From contig NZ_VATA01000007.1 of NCBI RefSeq assembly GCF_005870025.1, positions 124,001 to 188,000 on the forward strand: a stretch of DNA of 64,000 bases. Reading direction: 5' to 3'. The notes below the pieces were generated by a model. That model was not told where the DNA came from. It did not search any database and saw only the letters and a program-made list of their open reading frames with translations. The DNA comes from Poseidonocella sp. HB161398. Its GTDB lineage: Bacteria; Pseudomonadota; Alphaproteobacteria; Rhodobacterales; Rhodobacteraceae. A program made the translations under genes and the position numbers. Of this stretch, positions 36,990 to 45,083 are shown one piece after another (position 1 is the first letter of the stretch; each line of letters begins with the position of its first letter).

Positions 36990-38003
36990 ATGGACGAGAC
37001 CCGTTTCGGCACGCGCGACCGGCGCGGCCACTATGTCCCCAAGGACCCGATCGCATCCCCCCCGGTCTACGCGATGCCGCCGCGCCCGAAGCGGGTGCTC
37101 TCCTGGCTGGTCGGCCATGACGGCTACCTGTTCCCCTGGAACGCGGTGCTCTTTGCCATCGCCGCCGGGATCTGGGTGCTGCTGACCCCGCCGATGGAGA
37201 CCATGGCGACGCTGTCGCCGGGATGGATCCTCTACCTGCTGGCGCGCAATGCCGTGCTGATCACGCTGTTCTTCGGCGCCTTCCACCTGCGGCTCTACAT
37301 GAAGCAGAAGCAGGGCAGCGCCTTCAAGTACAACCCGAAATTCCCCGAGAAGGCCGGCCAGCGGGGATTCCTCTTCGGCAGCCAGACCCGCGAGAACGTG
37401 TTCTGGACGCTGTGCAGCGGCGTGCCGATCTGGACCGCCTACGAGGTGGTTATGCTCTGGCTCTTCGCCTCCGGCAAGCTGCCCTGGCTGAGCTTCGCCG
37501 ACAGCCCGGTCTGGTTCGTGCTCTTCATGGCGCTGATCCCGATCTGGCGGGAGTTCCACTTCTACTGCATCCACCGCCTGATCCACTGGGGCCCGTTCTA
37601 CCGCTGGATCCACAAGCTGCACCACAACAACGTCAATCCCGGCCCCTGGTCGAGCCTGTCGATGCATCCGGTGGAACATGCGCTCTATTTCTCGGTGGTG
37701 CTGATCCACGTGATCCTGCCCAGCCATCCGCTGCATGCGCTCTATTCGCTGCACCATGCCGCCTTCGGCTCGCTGATCGGCCATATCGGCTTTGACAAGG
37801 TGGTCACCGGCGACCGCTCGGCGATGGATACGCATGCCTATGCCCACTACCTGCACCACAAGTTCTTCGAGGTGAATTACGGCGACGGGCTGGTCCCCCT
37901 GGACCGCGTCTTCGGCACTTTCCATGACGGCACGCCCGAGGGCGACCGGGCGATGGATGCGCGCCGCCGCCGCCGGATGCAGAGCCAGCGCCAGGCCGGC
38001 TGA
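36990..38003 (+). CDS. Sterol desaturase/fatty acid hydroxylase-superfamily membrane di-iron oxygenase
   Basis: The 337-residue membrane protein has four hydrophobic segments and the His-rich di-iron boxes of this superfamily: HFYCIHRLIH, HKLHHNN, HPVEH and HYLHHKFFEVNYGD. It has a good ribosome-binding site (GAGGAGG). Enzymes of this type hydroxylate or desaturate lipids and other substrates using O2. Its position between cyclitol genes and a PanB-like gene suggests a role in the same pathway, perhaps ring or methyl hydroxylation, but the substrate is unknown. Confidence 0.82.
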   Translation: MDETRFGTRDRRGHYVPKDPIASPPVYAMPPRPKRVLSWLVGHDGYLFPWNAVLFAIAAGIWVLLTPPMETMATLSPGWILYLLARNAVLITLFFGAFHLRLYMKQKQGSAFKYNPKFPEKAGQRGFLFGSQTRENVFWTLCSGVPIWTAYEVVMLWLFASGKLPWLSFADSPVWFVLFMALIPIWREFHFYCIHRLIHWGPFYRWIHKLHHNNVNPGPWSSLSMHPVEHALYFSVVLIHVILPSHPLHALYSLHHAAFGSLIGHIGFDKVVTGDRSAMDTHAYAHYLHHKFFEVNYGDGLVPLDRVFGTFHDGTPEGDRAMDARRRRRMQSQRQAG

Positions 38004-38066
38004 CCCCTTTCCTCCCGCCCGCGGCCCCCTCCGGCTGCGGGCATTTTCCGCTCAAGGACGCGTCCC

Positions 38067-38891
38067 ATGCCCCAGACCCGACCCACCGTTGCCGATATCC
38101 GCGCGCTCAAGGGCGTGCGGCAGCTCAGCATGCTCTATGTCGAGACCCCCGAGGAAGCCGCCGCCGCCGCCGCGGCCGGGATCGACATGCTCTCGATTAT
38201 CGCCCCGTTCTGGAGCGATGAGATGCGCGCTGCCGCCGGACCCTGCTTCGTGCAGGTGGGGCTGCTCTATGGCGAGCTCGTCACCACGGAGGACTACCTG
38301 CGCGCGGGCTTCGCGGCGCTGAAGACCGGCGGCGACGCCTTCTACTGCGCCGCGGGGCTGCCCACCGTGCGCGCCATGGCCGAAGAGGGCCTGCCGGTGG
38401 TCGGCCATCTGGGGCTGATCCCCTCGCGCTGCACCTGGACCGGCGGGTTCCGCGCGGTCGGCAAGACCGCCGATGCCGCGATGCAGATCTGGGCGCAGGC
38501 GCAGGCGCTGGAAGAGGCCGGGGCCTTCGGCGCCGAGCTCGAGGTCGTGCCCGACCGGGTGGCCGCCGAGCTGACCCGCCGCTCGCCGCTGATCATGCTC
38601 GGCATGGGCGCCGGGTCCGGCGCGGATGCGCAGTACCTCTTCGCCGAGGACGTGCTCGGCTGCACCCGCGGCCACCGGCCCCGCCATGCCCGCAGCTATC
38701 GCGACTTCTCCGCCGAATACGCGCGGCTGCAGAAGGAGCGCATCGCCGCCTTCTCGGAATTCCGCGCCGATGTCGCCGCGGGGGCCTATCCCGGGCCCGA
38801 ACACACCGTCGCCATCGCCGACGAGGAATTCGACGCCTTCCTCGCCCGGCTCGACCCGCTGGCCCCGGCTCAGAAGCTCTCCGGCAGATAG
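38067..38891 (+). CDS. PanB-like (ketopantoate hydroxymethyltransferase-fold) protein with altered active site
   Basis: The 274-residue protein has the PanB/PEP-mutase barrel pattern: GLPVVGHLGLIPS, AELEVVPDRVAAELT and IMLGMGAGSGADAQYLF. However, the PanB metal-binding GDS motif reads as IIAPFWS, and the LEGG glutamate region reads YCAAGL. It therefore probably does not make ketopantoate. A transferase or lyase acting on one-carbon or keto-acid compounds in this pathway is plausible. Its 3' end overlaps the convergent LacI-type gene by 22 nt. Confidence 0.7.
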   Translation: MPQTRPTVADIRALKGVRQLSMLYVETPEEAAAAAAAGIDMLSIIAPFWSDEMRAAAGPCFVQVGLLYGELVTTEDYLRAGFAALKTGGDAFYCAAGLPTVRAMAEEGLPVVGHLGLIPSRCTWTGGFRAVGKTADAAMQIWAQAQALEEAGAFGAELEVVPDRVAAELTRRSPLIMLGMGAGSGADAQYLFAEDVLGCTRGHRPRHARSYRDFSAEYARLQKERIAAFSEFRADVAAGAYPGPEHTVAIADEEFDAFLARLDPLAPAQKLSGR

Positions 38892-39910
38892 AGCTGCATC
38901 GGCAGGAATTTCTGCCCGACCGTCTCCGCCGGGCCGGTCCGCAGCGCCTCTTCCGCCATCCGGAAGAAGCTCTGGGCCAGCTGCTCCACCGGCGAATGGA
39001 TCACCATCGAGACGACGCCGTCGGCCATCGCCCGCCGCGTCGCCTCGGTGAATTCATTCGCCACCACCTCGATCCGGGTCTTAGGCCGCTCGTCGCGCAG
39101 CGCCTGGATCAGCCCCTCGCGCCCGCCGCCGGCGCAGTAGATGCCCGCCAGCCGCGGATGGCGCGACAGCAGCGACAGGGTCGCCTCGTAGGTCAGCTTG
39201 GCCGTGTCGAGATTGACCTGGGTCTCCAGCACGCGGAGATCGGGCCGGTTCAGCCGGAACCAGGTGCGGAAGCCGGTCTCGCGCAGCTCGTGACCGTGCC
39301 AGCGGTAGCCGCCGACGAACAGCGCCACCTCGCGCGGCGGATCGCTCTCGGGCAGCGCCCGCGCCAGCATCGAGGCCGCCGTCCGCCCGACCTTCAGGTT
39401 GTTGGTGCCGATATAGGCGGCGCGCACGCCCTGGGCGAAATCCGACAGGATCGAGAAGACCGGGATGCCGGCATCGCGCAGCCGCGCCACCTCCTCGGTG
39501 ATGCGCGGATGGTCGATCGAGACCAGCCCGATCGCCTGCACCTTGCCTGCCATGTCCCTCAGCGCGGAAATGATGTCATCGGGCACTGCCGAGGGCAGGT
39601 AGCCGGTCACCAGCCGCAGCCGCGGCGACTGGCTGGCCCGCGCCGCCTCCTCGGCCACCTCGAAGAAATGCGAGTAGAATTCCTCGTCCGTCGACAAGAG
39701 CAGCAGCCCAAGCGTCAGCACCGGCACCCGCCCGGCAATGCGCTGTTTCAAAAGGGGCGTCGCGTGATAGCCGATCCGCCGCGCTGCCTCCAGCACGCGC
39801 AGCGCGGTGCCCTCGCGCACCGGCTGGCGGCCGTTCAGCACCCGGTCCACCGTCGCCACGGACACGCCGCTTTCCTCCGCCAGATCGCGGATCGTCGGTC
39901 GCTTGCCCAT
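38870..39910 (-). CDS. LacI-family transcriptional regulator
   Basis: The 346-residue repressor has an N-terminal LacI helix-turn-helix (TIRDLAEESGVSVATVDRV, residues about 5-25) and hinge, then a periplasmic-binding-like effector domain. ATG 39910 (AGGGAGGAG upstream) is preferred to ATG 39925. It is divergent from the mocD-like gene and convergent with the panB-like gene. It is therefore the likely local regulator of the oxygenase operon, with a sugar or cyclitol effector. Confidence 0.9.
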   Translation of the reverse strand: MGKRPTIRDLAEESGVSVATVDRVLNGRQPVREGTALRVLEAARRIGYHATPLLKQRIAGRVPVLTLGLLLLSTDEEFYSHFFEVAEEAARASQSPRLRLVTGYLPSAVPDDIISALRDMAGKVQAIGLVSIDHPRITEEVARLRDAGIPVFSILSDFAQGVRAAYIGTNNLKVGRTAASMLARALPESDPPREVALFVGGYRWHGHELRETGFRTWFRLNRPDLRVLETQVNLDTAKLTYEATLSLLSRHPRLAGIYCAGGGREGLIQALRDERPKTRIEVVANEFTEATRRAMADGVVSMVIHSPVEQLAQSFFRMAEEALRTGPAETVGQKFLPMQLYLPESF

Positions 39911-39961
39911 CCTCTCCTCCCTCATCTCCCCTCAGCATCCTTTCCCCAGGATGAGGTGTTT

Positions 39962-40000
39962 TGCAATATTTGATGCGAAGATTTTCACCCGGCAATTGCC
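39962..40000. promoter_or_regulatory. Operator candidates between lacI-type and mocD-like genes
   Basis: A perfect 10-bp palindrome GGCAATTGCC (39991-40000) and a partial TGCAA-N6-TTGCA-like element (39962-39977, right arm ATGCG) lie in the 176-nt divergent region. Either could be bound by the LacI-type protein or by the RpiR protein. Confidence 0.4.
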
Positions 40001-40086
40001 TATGCGCGCCCCCTGCCCCTAGCTGGACCCCGAGGAGGCCCGTCCCGCCCCGTGGCAGGACGGCAGACGACAGGAGGAGACGCGCG

Positions 40087-41226
40087 ATGCCGCAATGCAG
40101 CCGCGACTACGCCCTGCTGGGCCGCGATGCCCGGCTGGCAGAGGAAATCGGCCTGGTCTCGGCCCGGTGGTACCATACCGACGTGCCGCGCAAGGAGATG
40201 AAGGCGCTGATGCAGCGCCATGACGGGCCCGCAATCCGCGATACCGCGATCCTTTTCGCGGCAATGATCGCCTCGGCGGCCGGGGGGATCGCCTTCTGGC
40301 CGGGCTGGGCCTCGGTGCCGTTCTGGGCCGTCTACGGCGTGCTCTACGCCTCGGCGATGGACAGCCGCTGGCATGAATGCGGCCATGGCACCGCCTTCCG
40401 CACCCGCTGGATGAACGACGCGCTCTACCAGCTGGCCTGCTTCTGCATGATGCGCAACCCGGTGCTCTGGCGCTGGAGCCACACCCGCCACCACACCGAC
40501 ACGATCATCGTCGGCCACGACCCCGAGATCATCGCCATGCGCCCCGCCGTGGTCGCCCGGCTGGTGCTGAACCTCTTCGGCATCTTCGAATTCGCCGGCA
40601 ATGCGCGGGCCATGCTGAGCCTCGCCGCCGGGCGGATGTCCGAGGAGGACCGCTCCTTCGTGCCCGAGAGCGAACGCCCCGCGGCCTACCGCATCGCCCG
40701 GATCTGGCTGGCGATCTATGCCGGCGTCGCCGCGATCGCGCTCGCCACCGGCTCGGTCCTGCCCTTCATGCTGGTCGGGCTGCCGGTCTTCTACGGCTCC
40801 TGGCACATGGTGCTGACCGGCTACATGCAGCATCTGGGGCTCGCCGAGAACGTGCTCGACCACCGGCTGAACTCGCGCACCGTGCTGATCAACCCGGTCA
40901 GCCGCTTCATCTACTGGAACATGAACTACCATGTGGAGCACCACATGTTCCCGATGGTCCCCTATCACCGGCTGAAGGACCTGCACGAACGGATCCGCCA
41001 CGACCTGCCGCCCGCGCATCCCTCGATGCTCTCGGCCTATCGCGAGATCCTGCCCGCGCTGGCGCGGCAGTTCTCCGATCCCGACTGGTTCGTGAAGCGC
41101 GCGCTGCCGCCCACCGCCAAGCCCTACCGGCCGGAATTCCACGGCGATCTGGAGCCCGGACAGCCCACCCCCGGCATCGGCGGCTATGCCGCCCCGCCCC
41201 CCGGCGCGGCCCTGCCCGCCGAGTGA
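40087..41226 (+). CDS. mocD: MocD-like fatty acid desaturase-type oxygenase
   Basis: The 379-residue membrane di-iron enzyme carries three His boxes: HECGH (residues 96-100), HTRHH (132-136) and HVEHH (282-286). It belongs to the fatty-acid-desaturase-like group annotated as MocD, the terminal oxygenase in rhizopine (3-O-methyl-scyllo-inosamine) catabolism. Start ATG 40087 has AGGAGGAGA upstream. The immediate downstream genes encode a Rieske ferredoxin and a ferredoxin reductase, giving a complete three-component oxygenase. O-demethylation of a methylated cyclitol is inferred. Confidence 0.78.
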   Translation: MPQCSRDYALLGRDARLAEEIGLVSARWYHTDVPRKEMKALMQRHDGPAIRDTAILFAAMIASAAGGIAFWPGWASVPFWAVYGVLYASAMDSRWHECGHGTAFRTRWMNDALYQLACFCMMRNPVLWRWSHTRHHTDTIIVGHDPEIIAMRPAVVARLVLNLFGIFEFAGNARAMLSLAAGRMSEEDRSFVPESERPAAYRIARIWLAIYAGVAAIALATGSVLPFMLVGLPVFYGSWHMVLTGYMQHLGLAENVLDHRLNSRTVLINPVSRFIYWNMNYHVEHHMFPMVPYHRLKDLHERIRHDLPPAHPSMLSAYREILPALARQFSDPDWFVKRALPPTAKPYRPEFHGDLEPGQPTPGIGGYAAPPPGAALPAE

Positions 41227-41265
41227 CCCCCATTCCCGAGACGACGACAAGGAAAGGAGCATCCC

Positions 41266-41580
41266 ATGCCCTGGATCAAGGCCTGTGCCGCCAGCGAGAT
41301 CGACGAAGAGGATCTGGTCCGCTTCGACCATGCCGGGCGCAGCTTCGCGGTCTATCACAGCCCCGATGGCGAGTTCTTCTGCACCGACGGGCTGTGCACC
41401 CACGAGGACGTGCATCTCGCCGACGGGCTGGTGATCGACTACGTGATCGAATGCCCCAAGCATAACGGCCAGTTCGACTACCGCACCGGCGAGGCGATGC
41501 GCGCGCCGGTCTGCAAGGACCTGGGCACCTATCCGGTCAAGGTGGAGAATGGCGACGTCCTGATCGAGGTCCCGGCATGA
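41266..41580 (+). CDS. mocE: MocE-family Rieske-type [2Fe-2S] ferredoxin
   Basis: The 104-residue protein has the Rieske ligand pairs C44-T-H46 and C63-PK-H66 in the fold order expected of bacterial Rieske ferredoxins. Size and context match MocE. It should carry electrons from the reductase encoded next to the MocD-like oxygenase. Its stop overlaps the reductase start (ATGA). AAGGAGC precedes the start. Confidence 0.88.
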   Translation: MPWIKACAASEIDEEDLVRFDHAGRSFAVYHSPDGEFFCTDGLCTHEDVHLADGLVIDYVIECPKHNGQFDYRTGEAMRAPVCKDLGTYPVKVENGDVLIEVPA

Positions 41581-42746
41581 GCGCGCCCGGCATGGCCATC
41601 ATCGGCGCGGGCGAGGCCGGCGTGCGCGCCGCCTTCGCGCTGCGCGAGCAGGGCTATGGCGGGCCGGTCCGGCTCTATTCCGAGGAGGAGAGCCTGCCCT
41701 ACGAGCGTCCGCCCCTGTCGAAGACGGATGGCGCGGCGCGGCCGATCATGCCGGGCGAGGCCTATGCCGGACAGGGGATCGAGCTGCGGCTCGGCACGAA
41801 GGTCGAGGGCATCGACCTCGACGGCCGCGCGCTCGAGACATCCGCGGGCAGCGAGCGCTACGACCGGCTGCTGATCGCCACCGGCGCCGAGGCGCGGCGG
41901 CTCGCGGGCTGTCCCGAAGCGCTCTACCTGCGCCGCGACAGCGATGCCGCGCGGATCCTGCCCCGGCTGGAGCCGGGGCTGCGGCTGGCGGTGATCGGCG
42001 CCGGGCTGATCGGGCTGGAGCTGGCCGCCACCGCCCGTGCGAAGGGCGCCGAGGTCACGGTGATCGAGACGGCGCCGCGCATCCTCGGCCGCGCGGTCCT
42101 GCCCGAGCTCGCGCAGCTGCTGGCCGAGCGCCATGCCGCCGAGGGCGTGCGCCTGGTCACCGGCCAGGGCGCGGTTCCCGTTCCGGGCGGGCTGAGGCTC
42201 GAGGATGGCGGGATGGTCGCGGCCGACATGATCGTCGCCGGGATCGGCGCCGCGCCGCGGACCGATCTGGCCGAGGCGGCGGGGCTGGAGGTCGCCGACG
42301 GCATCCTCGTCGATGCCGGGCACCGGAGCTCGGCCGAGCATGTCTTTGCCGCCGGCGATTGCTGCGCGATCCGCCAGGACGGGCGCAGCCTGCGGCTGGA
42401 AAGCTGGCGGATGGCCCGCGACCAGGGCGAGCGCGCCGCCGCCGCGATGCTCGGCGCCGCGGCGATGGCCGCGCCCCTGCCCTATTTCTGGTCCGACCAG
42501 TACGATCTGTGCCTGCAGGTCGCGGGGCTGCCCGATCCCGCCGCCCCTTCGGTCGCCCGGACGCTGCCCGGCGGGCGCCTGCTGTTCCAGACCGCCCCCG
42601 ACGGCCGGCTCGCCTCGGTCTCGGGGCTGGGCACGGGCACGGCACTGTCGAAGGACATCAAGCTGGCCGAGCGGCTGATCCTGCGCGGCGCCCGCCCCGC
42701 GCCCGAAGCGCTCGCCGATCCCGCGCAATCCCTCAAGAGGCTCTGA
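41577..42746 (+). CDS. mocF: MocF-like FAD-dependent ferredoxin reductase
   Basis: The 389-residue flavoprotein has an N-terminal FAD motif (IIGAGEAGVRAA), YERPPLSK, a second NAD-binding motif (VIGAGLIGLELAA, near residue 138) and the terminal FAD motif VFAAGDCCAI. This is the architecture of oxygenase-coupled NADH:ferredoxin reductases. Overlap with mocE and proximity to mocD indicate that the three proteins form one electron-transfer oxygenase. Confidence 0.85.
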   Translation: MSAPGMAIIGAGEAGVRAAFALREQGYGGPVRLYSEEESLPYERPPLSKTDGAARPIMPGEAYAGQGIELRLGTKVEGIDLDGRALETSAGSERYDRLLIATGAEARRLAGCPEALYLRRDSDAARILPRLEPGLRLAVIGAGLIGLELAATARAKGAEVTVIETAPRILGRAVLPELAQLLAERHAAEGVRLVTGQGAVPVPGGLRLEDGGMVAADMIVAGIGAAPRTDLAEAAGLEVADGILVDAGHRSSAEHVFAAGDCCAIRQDGRSLRLESWRMARDQGERAAAAMLGAAAMAAPLPYFWSDQYDLCLQVAGLPDPAAPSVARTLPGGRLLFQTAPDGRLASVSGLGTGTALSKDIKLAERLILRGARPAPEALADPAQSLKRL

Positions 42747-42749
42747 GCC

Positions 42750-43694
42750 ATGACCGACACCCTCGCCGAAGCCCCCCGCCCCGCCGCCGCCCGCAGCGGC
42801 AGCGCATCCGCGCCGAGCTACTGCCTGACCGTGACCTGCCCCGCGCAGCGCGGCATCGTTGCCGCCATCGCCGGCTTCCTGGCCGAGGCGGGCTGCAACA
42901 TCACCGACAGCGCGCAGTTCGACGATCCCGGCACCGGGCGCTTCTTCATGCGCATCTCCTTCGCCCCGGGGGACGGCGCCAGCCCCGAGTCCCTCTCCCG
43001 CAGCTTCGCCGCAACCGCCGCGCGCTTCCGCATGGAGGCGCGGATCCATGACGAGGCGCAGCCGGTCCGGGTGCTGCTGATGGTGTCGAATTTCGGCCAT
43101 TGCCTGAACGACCTGCTTTACCGCTGGCGGATCGGCGCGCTGCCGGTCGAGATCGCCGGGGTGGTGTCGAACCACATGACCTACCAGAAGCTGGTCGTGA
43201 ACCACGACATCCCCTTCCACCATGTCGAGGTGACGAAGGCCGACAAGCCGCGCGCCGAGGCGCGGATCATGGAGATCGCCGAGCGCGCGGGCACCGAGCT
43301 GATCGTGCTGGCGCGCTACATGCAGATCCTCTCGGACGAGATGTGCCGGACGATGTCGGGGCGCATCATCAACATCCATCACAGCTTCCTGCCGAGCTTC
43401 AAGGGCGCGAACCCCTACCGGCAGGCCTTCGAGAAGGGCGTGAAGCTGATCGGCGCGACCTCGCATTACGTCACCGCCGATCTCGACGAGGGGCCGATCA
43501 TCGAGCAGGACACCGTGCGCGTCACCCATGCGCAATCGGCGGCGGACTATGTCTCGCTCGGCCGCGATGTCGAGGCGCAGGTGCTGGCCCGCGCGGTCCA
43601 TGCCCATGCCCGGCGCCGGGTGTTCCTCAACGGCTCGAAAACGGTGGTCTTCCCCGCCTCGCCCGGCTCATACGCCTCGGCCCGCATGGGCTGA
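42750..43694 (+). CDS. purU: Formyltetrahydrofolate deformylase
   Basis: The 314-residue enzyme hydrolyses 10-formyl-THF to formate and THF. It has an N-terminal ACT domain (residues about 25-105, CLTVTCPAQRGIVAAIA) and a C-terminal formyltransferase fold containing VVSNH, the LARYMQIL segment and the catalytic NIHHSFLPSFKGANPY. It begins 3 nt after mocF, so it is part of the same operon. Linkage to an O-demethylating oxygenase suggests that it handles the one-carbon unit released as formaldehyde. Confidence 0.93.
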   Translation: MTDTLAEAPRPAAARSGSASAPSYCLTVTCPAQRGIVAAIAGFLAEAGCNITDSAQFDDPGTGRFFMRISFAPGDGASPESLSRSFAATAARFRMEARIHDEAQPVRVLLMVSNFGHCLNDLLYRWRIGALPVEIAGVVSNHMTYQKLVVNHDIPFHHVEVTKADKPRAEARIMEIAERAGTELIVLARYMQILSDEMCRTMSGRIINIHHSFLPSFKGANPYRQAFEKGVKLIGATSHYVTADLDEGPIIEQDTVRVTHAQSAADYVSLGRDVEAQVLARAVHAHARRRVFLNGSKTVVFPASPGSYASARMG

Positions 43695-43733
43695 GCGCCC
43701 CTGCCCCGGCCCTTGCCCCGGCGCCCGGTTTCC

Positions 43734-43768
43734 GCGGGCCCGCAGCCGTTCCGGCGCTGCGGGCCCGC
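43734..43768 (+). terminator. Strong hairpin after purU
   Basis: GCGGGCCCGCAG pairs perfectly with CTGCGGGCCCGC (12 bp) around an 11-nt loop, 40 nt after the purU stop. No T-run follows. It probably ends or stabilises the mocDEF-purU mRNA. Confidence 0.6.
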
Positions 43769-43803
43769 CGGCATGGCCGGGTCTGCAACGCACGGCAATG
43801 ATC

Positions 43804-43819
43804 GGCAATAAAAATTGTC
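43804..43819. promoter_or_regulatory. Degenerate TGCAA-N6-TTGCA-like element
   Basis: GGCAATAAAAATTGTC resembles the conserved inverted repeat (arms 4/5 and 3/5). It sits in an AT-rich patch about 95 nt upstream of the dioxygenase gene, where a promoter is expected. Confidence 0.3.
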
Positions 43820-43911
43820 ATTTTTCAATTGACGCAAATCGAGTTCTGAACCTAGTATCCCGGCAACGGCACCGCGTGGAGGGCGGCGCCGGGCATCAGG
43901 GAGGAAGACCG

Positions 43912-45021
43912 ATGAAGGATCTCGCTGCGTCCTGCCGGACGGAGGCGTTCCGCGATCTGGTGGCGACGGAGACCCGGCCCGAGGACTGCCCCTCGGCAAT
44001 CGCCATCGAAAAGGGCATCCCGCTCTATGACGGCGCCGCGGCCGGGCCGGAACTGGCAGAGGAATGGGCCGCGGTGATCGGCCAGGGGCCGGGCGTCTTC
44101 GTGGTCAAGCGCGCCTTCGCCGATCTTTCGGCGATCGACGCCGCCACGGAGGTGTTCCGCGACATCATCGCCCGCGAGCGCGCCACGAAGGGCCCGGGCG
44201 CCGACCATTTCGCCGCCGCGGGCGCCAATGACCGCATCTGGAACTCGCTGCAGAAGCTCTGCCTCGCCGCGCCCGGGGTCTATGCCCGCTACATGGCAAA
44301 TCCGGTGATCGACCTGGCCTGCCGCGCCTGGCTGGGCCCGGGCTACCAGATCGCCACCCAGGTCAACCAGGTCCGCCCCGGCGGCAAGGCGCAGGCGCCG
44401 CATCGCGACTACCATCTGGGCTTCATGAGCGCCGAGCAGATGGCGGACTACCCCGCGCATATCCACACCATGGCCCCGGCGCTGGTCCTGCAGGGCGGCG
44501 TCGCCCATAGCGACATGCCGGTGGAAAGCGGCACGACCAAGCTGCTGCCCCATTCGCAGAAATTCGCGGAAGGCTACATCGCCGCGACCCTGCCGGAATT
44601 CCGCGCGATCTTCGAGGAACGCTGCGTGCAGCTGCCGCTGGAGAAGGGCGACGCGATCTTCTTCAGCCCCGCGCTCTTCCATGCCGCGGGCGAGAACACG
44701 ACGCGCGACGTGACGCGGATGGTCAACCTGATCCAGACCGCCCATGCCTTCGCCCGCTCGATGGAGAGCCTCGACCGGCGCGCGATGTGCAAGGCGGTCT
44801 ATCCGCATCTGGCCGCCCTCGGCGCAGAGGCGCGCCAGGCGGTGATCGCGGCCACGGCGGAGGGCTATCCCTTCCCGACCAATCTCGACACGGACCCGCC
44901 CGCGGGCGGGCTGGCGCCCGCGACACAGGCCGACCTGATGGCCCGCGCCCTGGAGGAGGGCTGGGACGCAGAGCGGCTGGACGGCGAACTCGACCGGCGG
45001 TCAGAGGCGCAGCGCCCCTGA
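43912..45021 (+). CDS. Phytanoyl-CoA dioxygenase-family Fe(II)/2-oxoglutarate oxygenase
   Basis: The 369-residue protein has the HxD facial-triad motif H164-R-D166 (APHRDYHLGF) and the distal H257 (SPALFHAAGEN), followed by an arginine-bearing VTRMVN segment for 2-oxoglutarate. ATG 43912 has GGGAGGAAGACC upstream; a longer open frame from purU was rejected. It is first in the unit leading to importer 2. Members hydroxylate or demethylate small molecules, so it may provide a second oxidative entry reaction for a modified cyclitol. Confidence 0.82.
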   Translation: MKDLAASCRTEAFRDLVATETRPEDCPSAIAIEKGIPLYDGAAAGPELAEEWAAVIGQGPGVFVVKRAFADLSAIDAATEVFRDIIARERATKGPGADHFAAAGANDRIWNSLQKLCLAAPGVYARYMANPVIDLACRAWLGPGYQIATQVNQVRPGGKAQAPHRDYHLGFMSAEQMADYPAHIHTMAPALVLQGGVAHSDMPVESGTTKLLPHSQKFAEGYIAATLPEFRAIFEERCVQLPLEKGDAIFFSPALFHAAGENTTRDVTRMVNLIQTAHAFARSMESLDRRAMCKAVYPHLAALGAEARQAVIAATAEGYPFPTNLDTDPPAGGLAPATQADLMARALEEGWDAERLDGELDRRSEAQRP

Positions 45022-45083
45022 CCGCGACCGGCCGCGGGTCCCCGGCGGCCAGAAGAACAGACGGGGGCATAGGGAGGAACTCC

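Noticed and set aside
38067-38891. Assignment as the pantothenate enzyme PanB
   Set aside because: Key metal-binding residues are replaced and the genomic context is cyclitol/C1 metabolism, not pantothenate synthesis.
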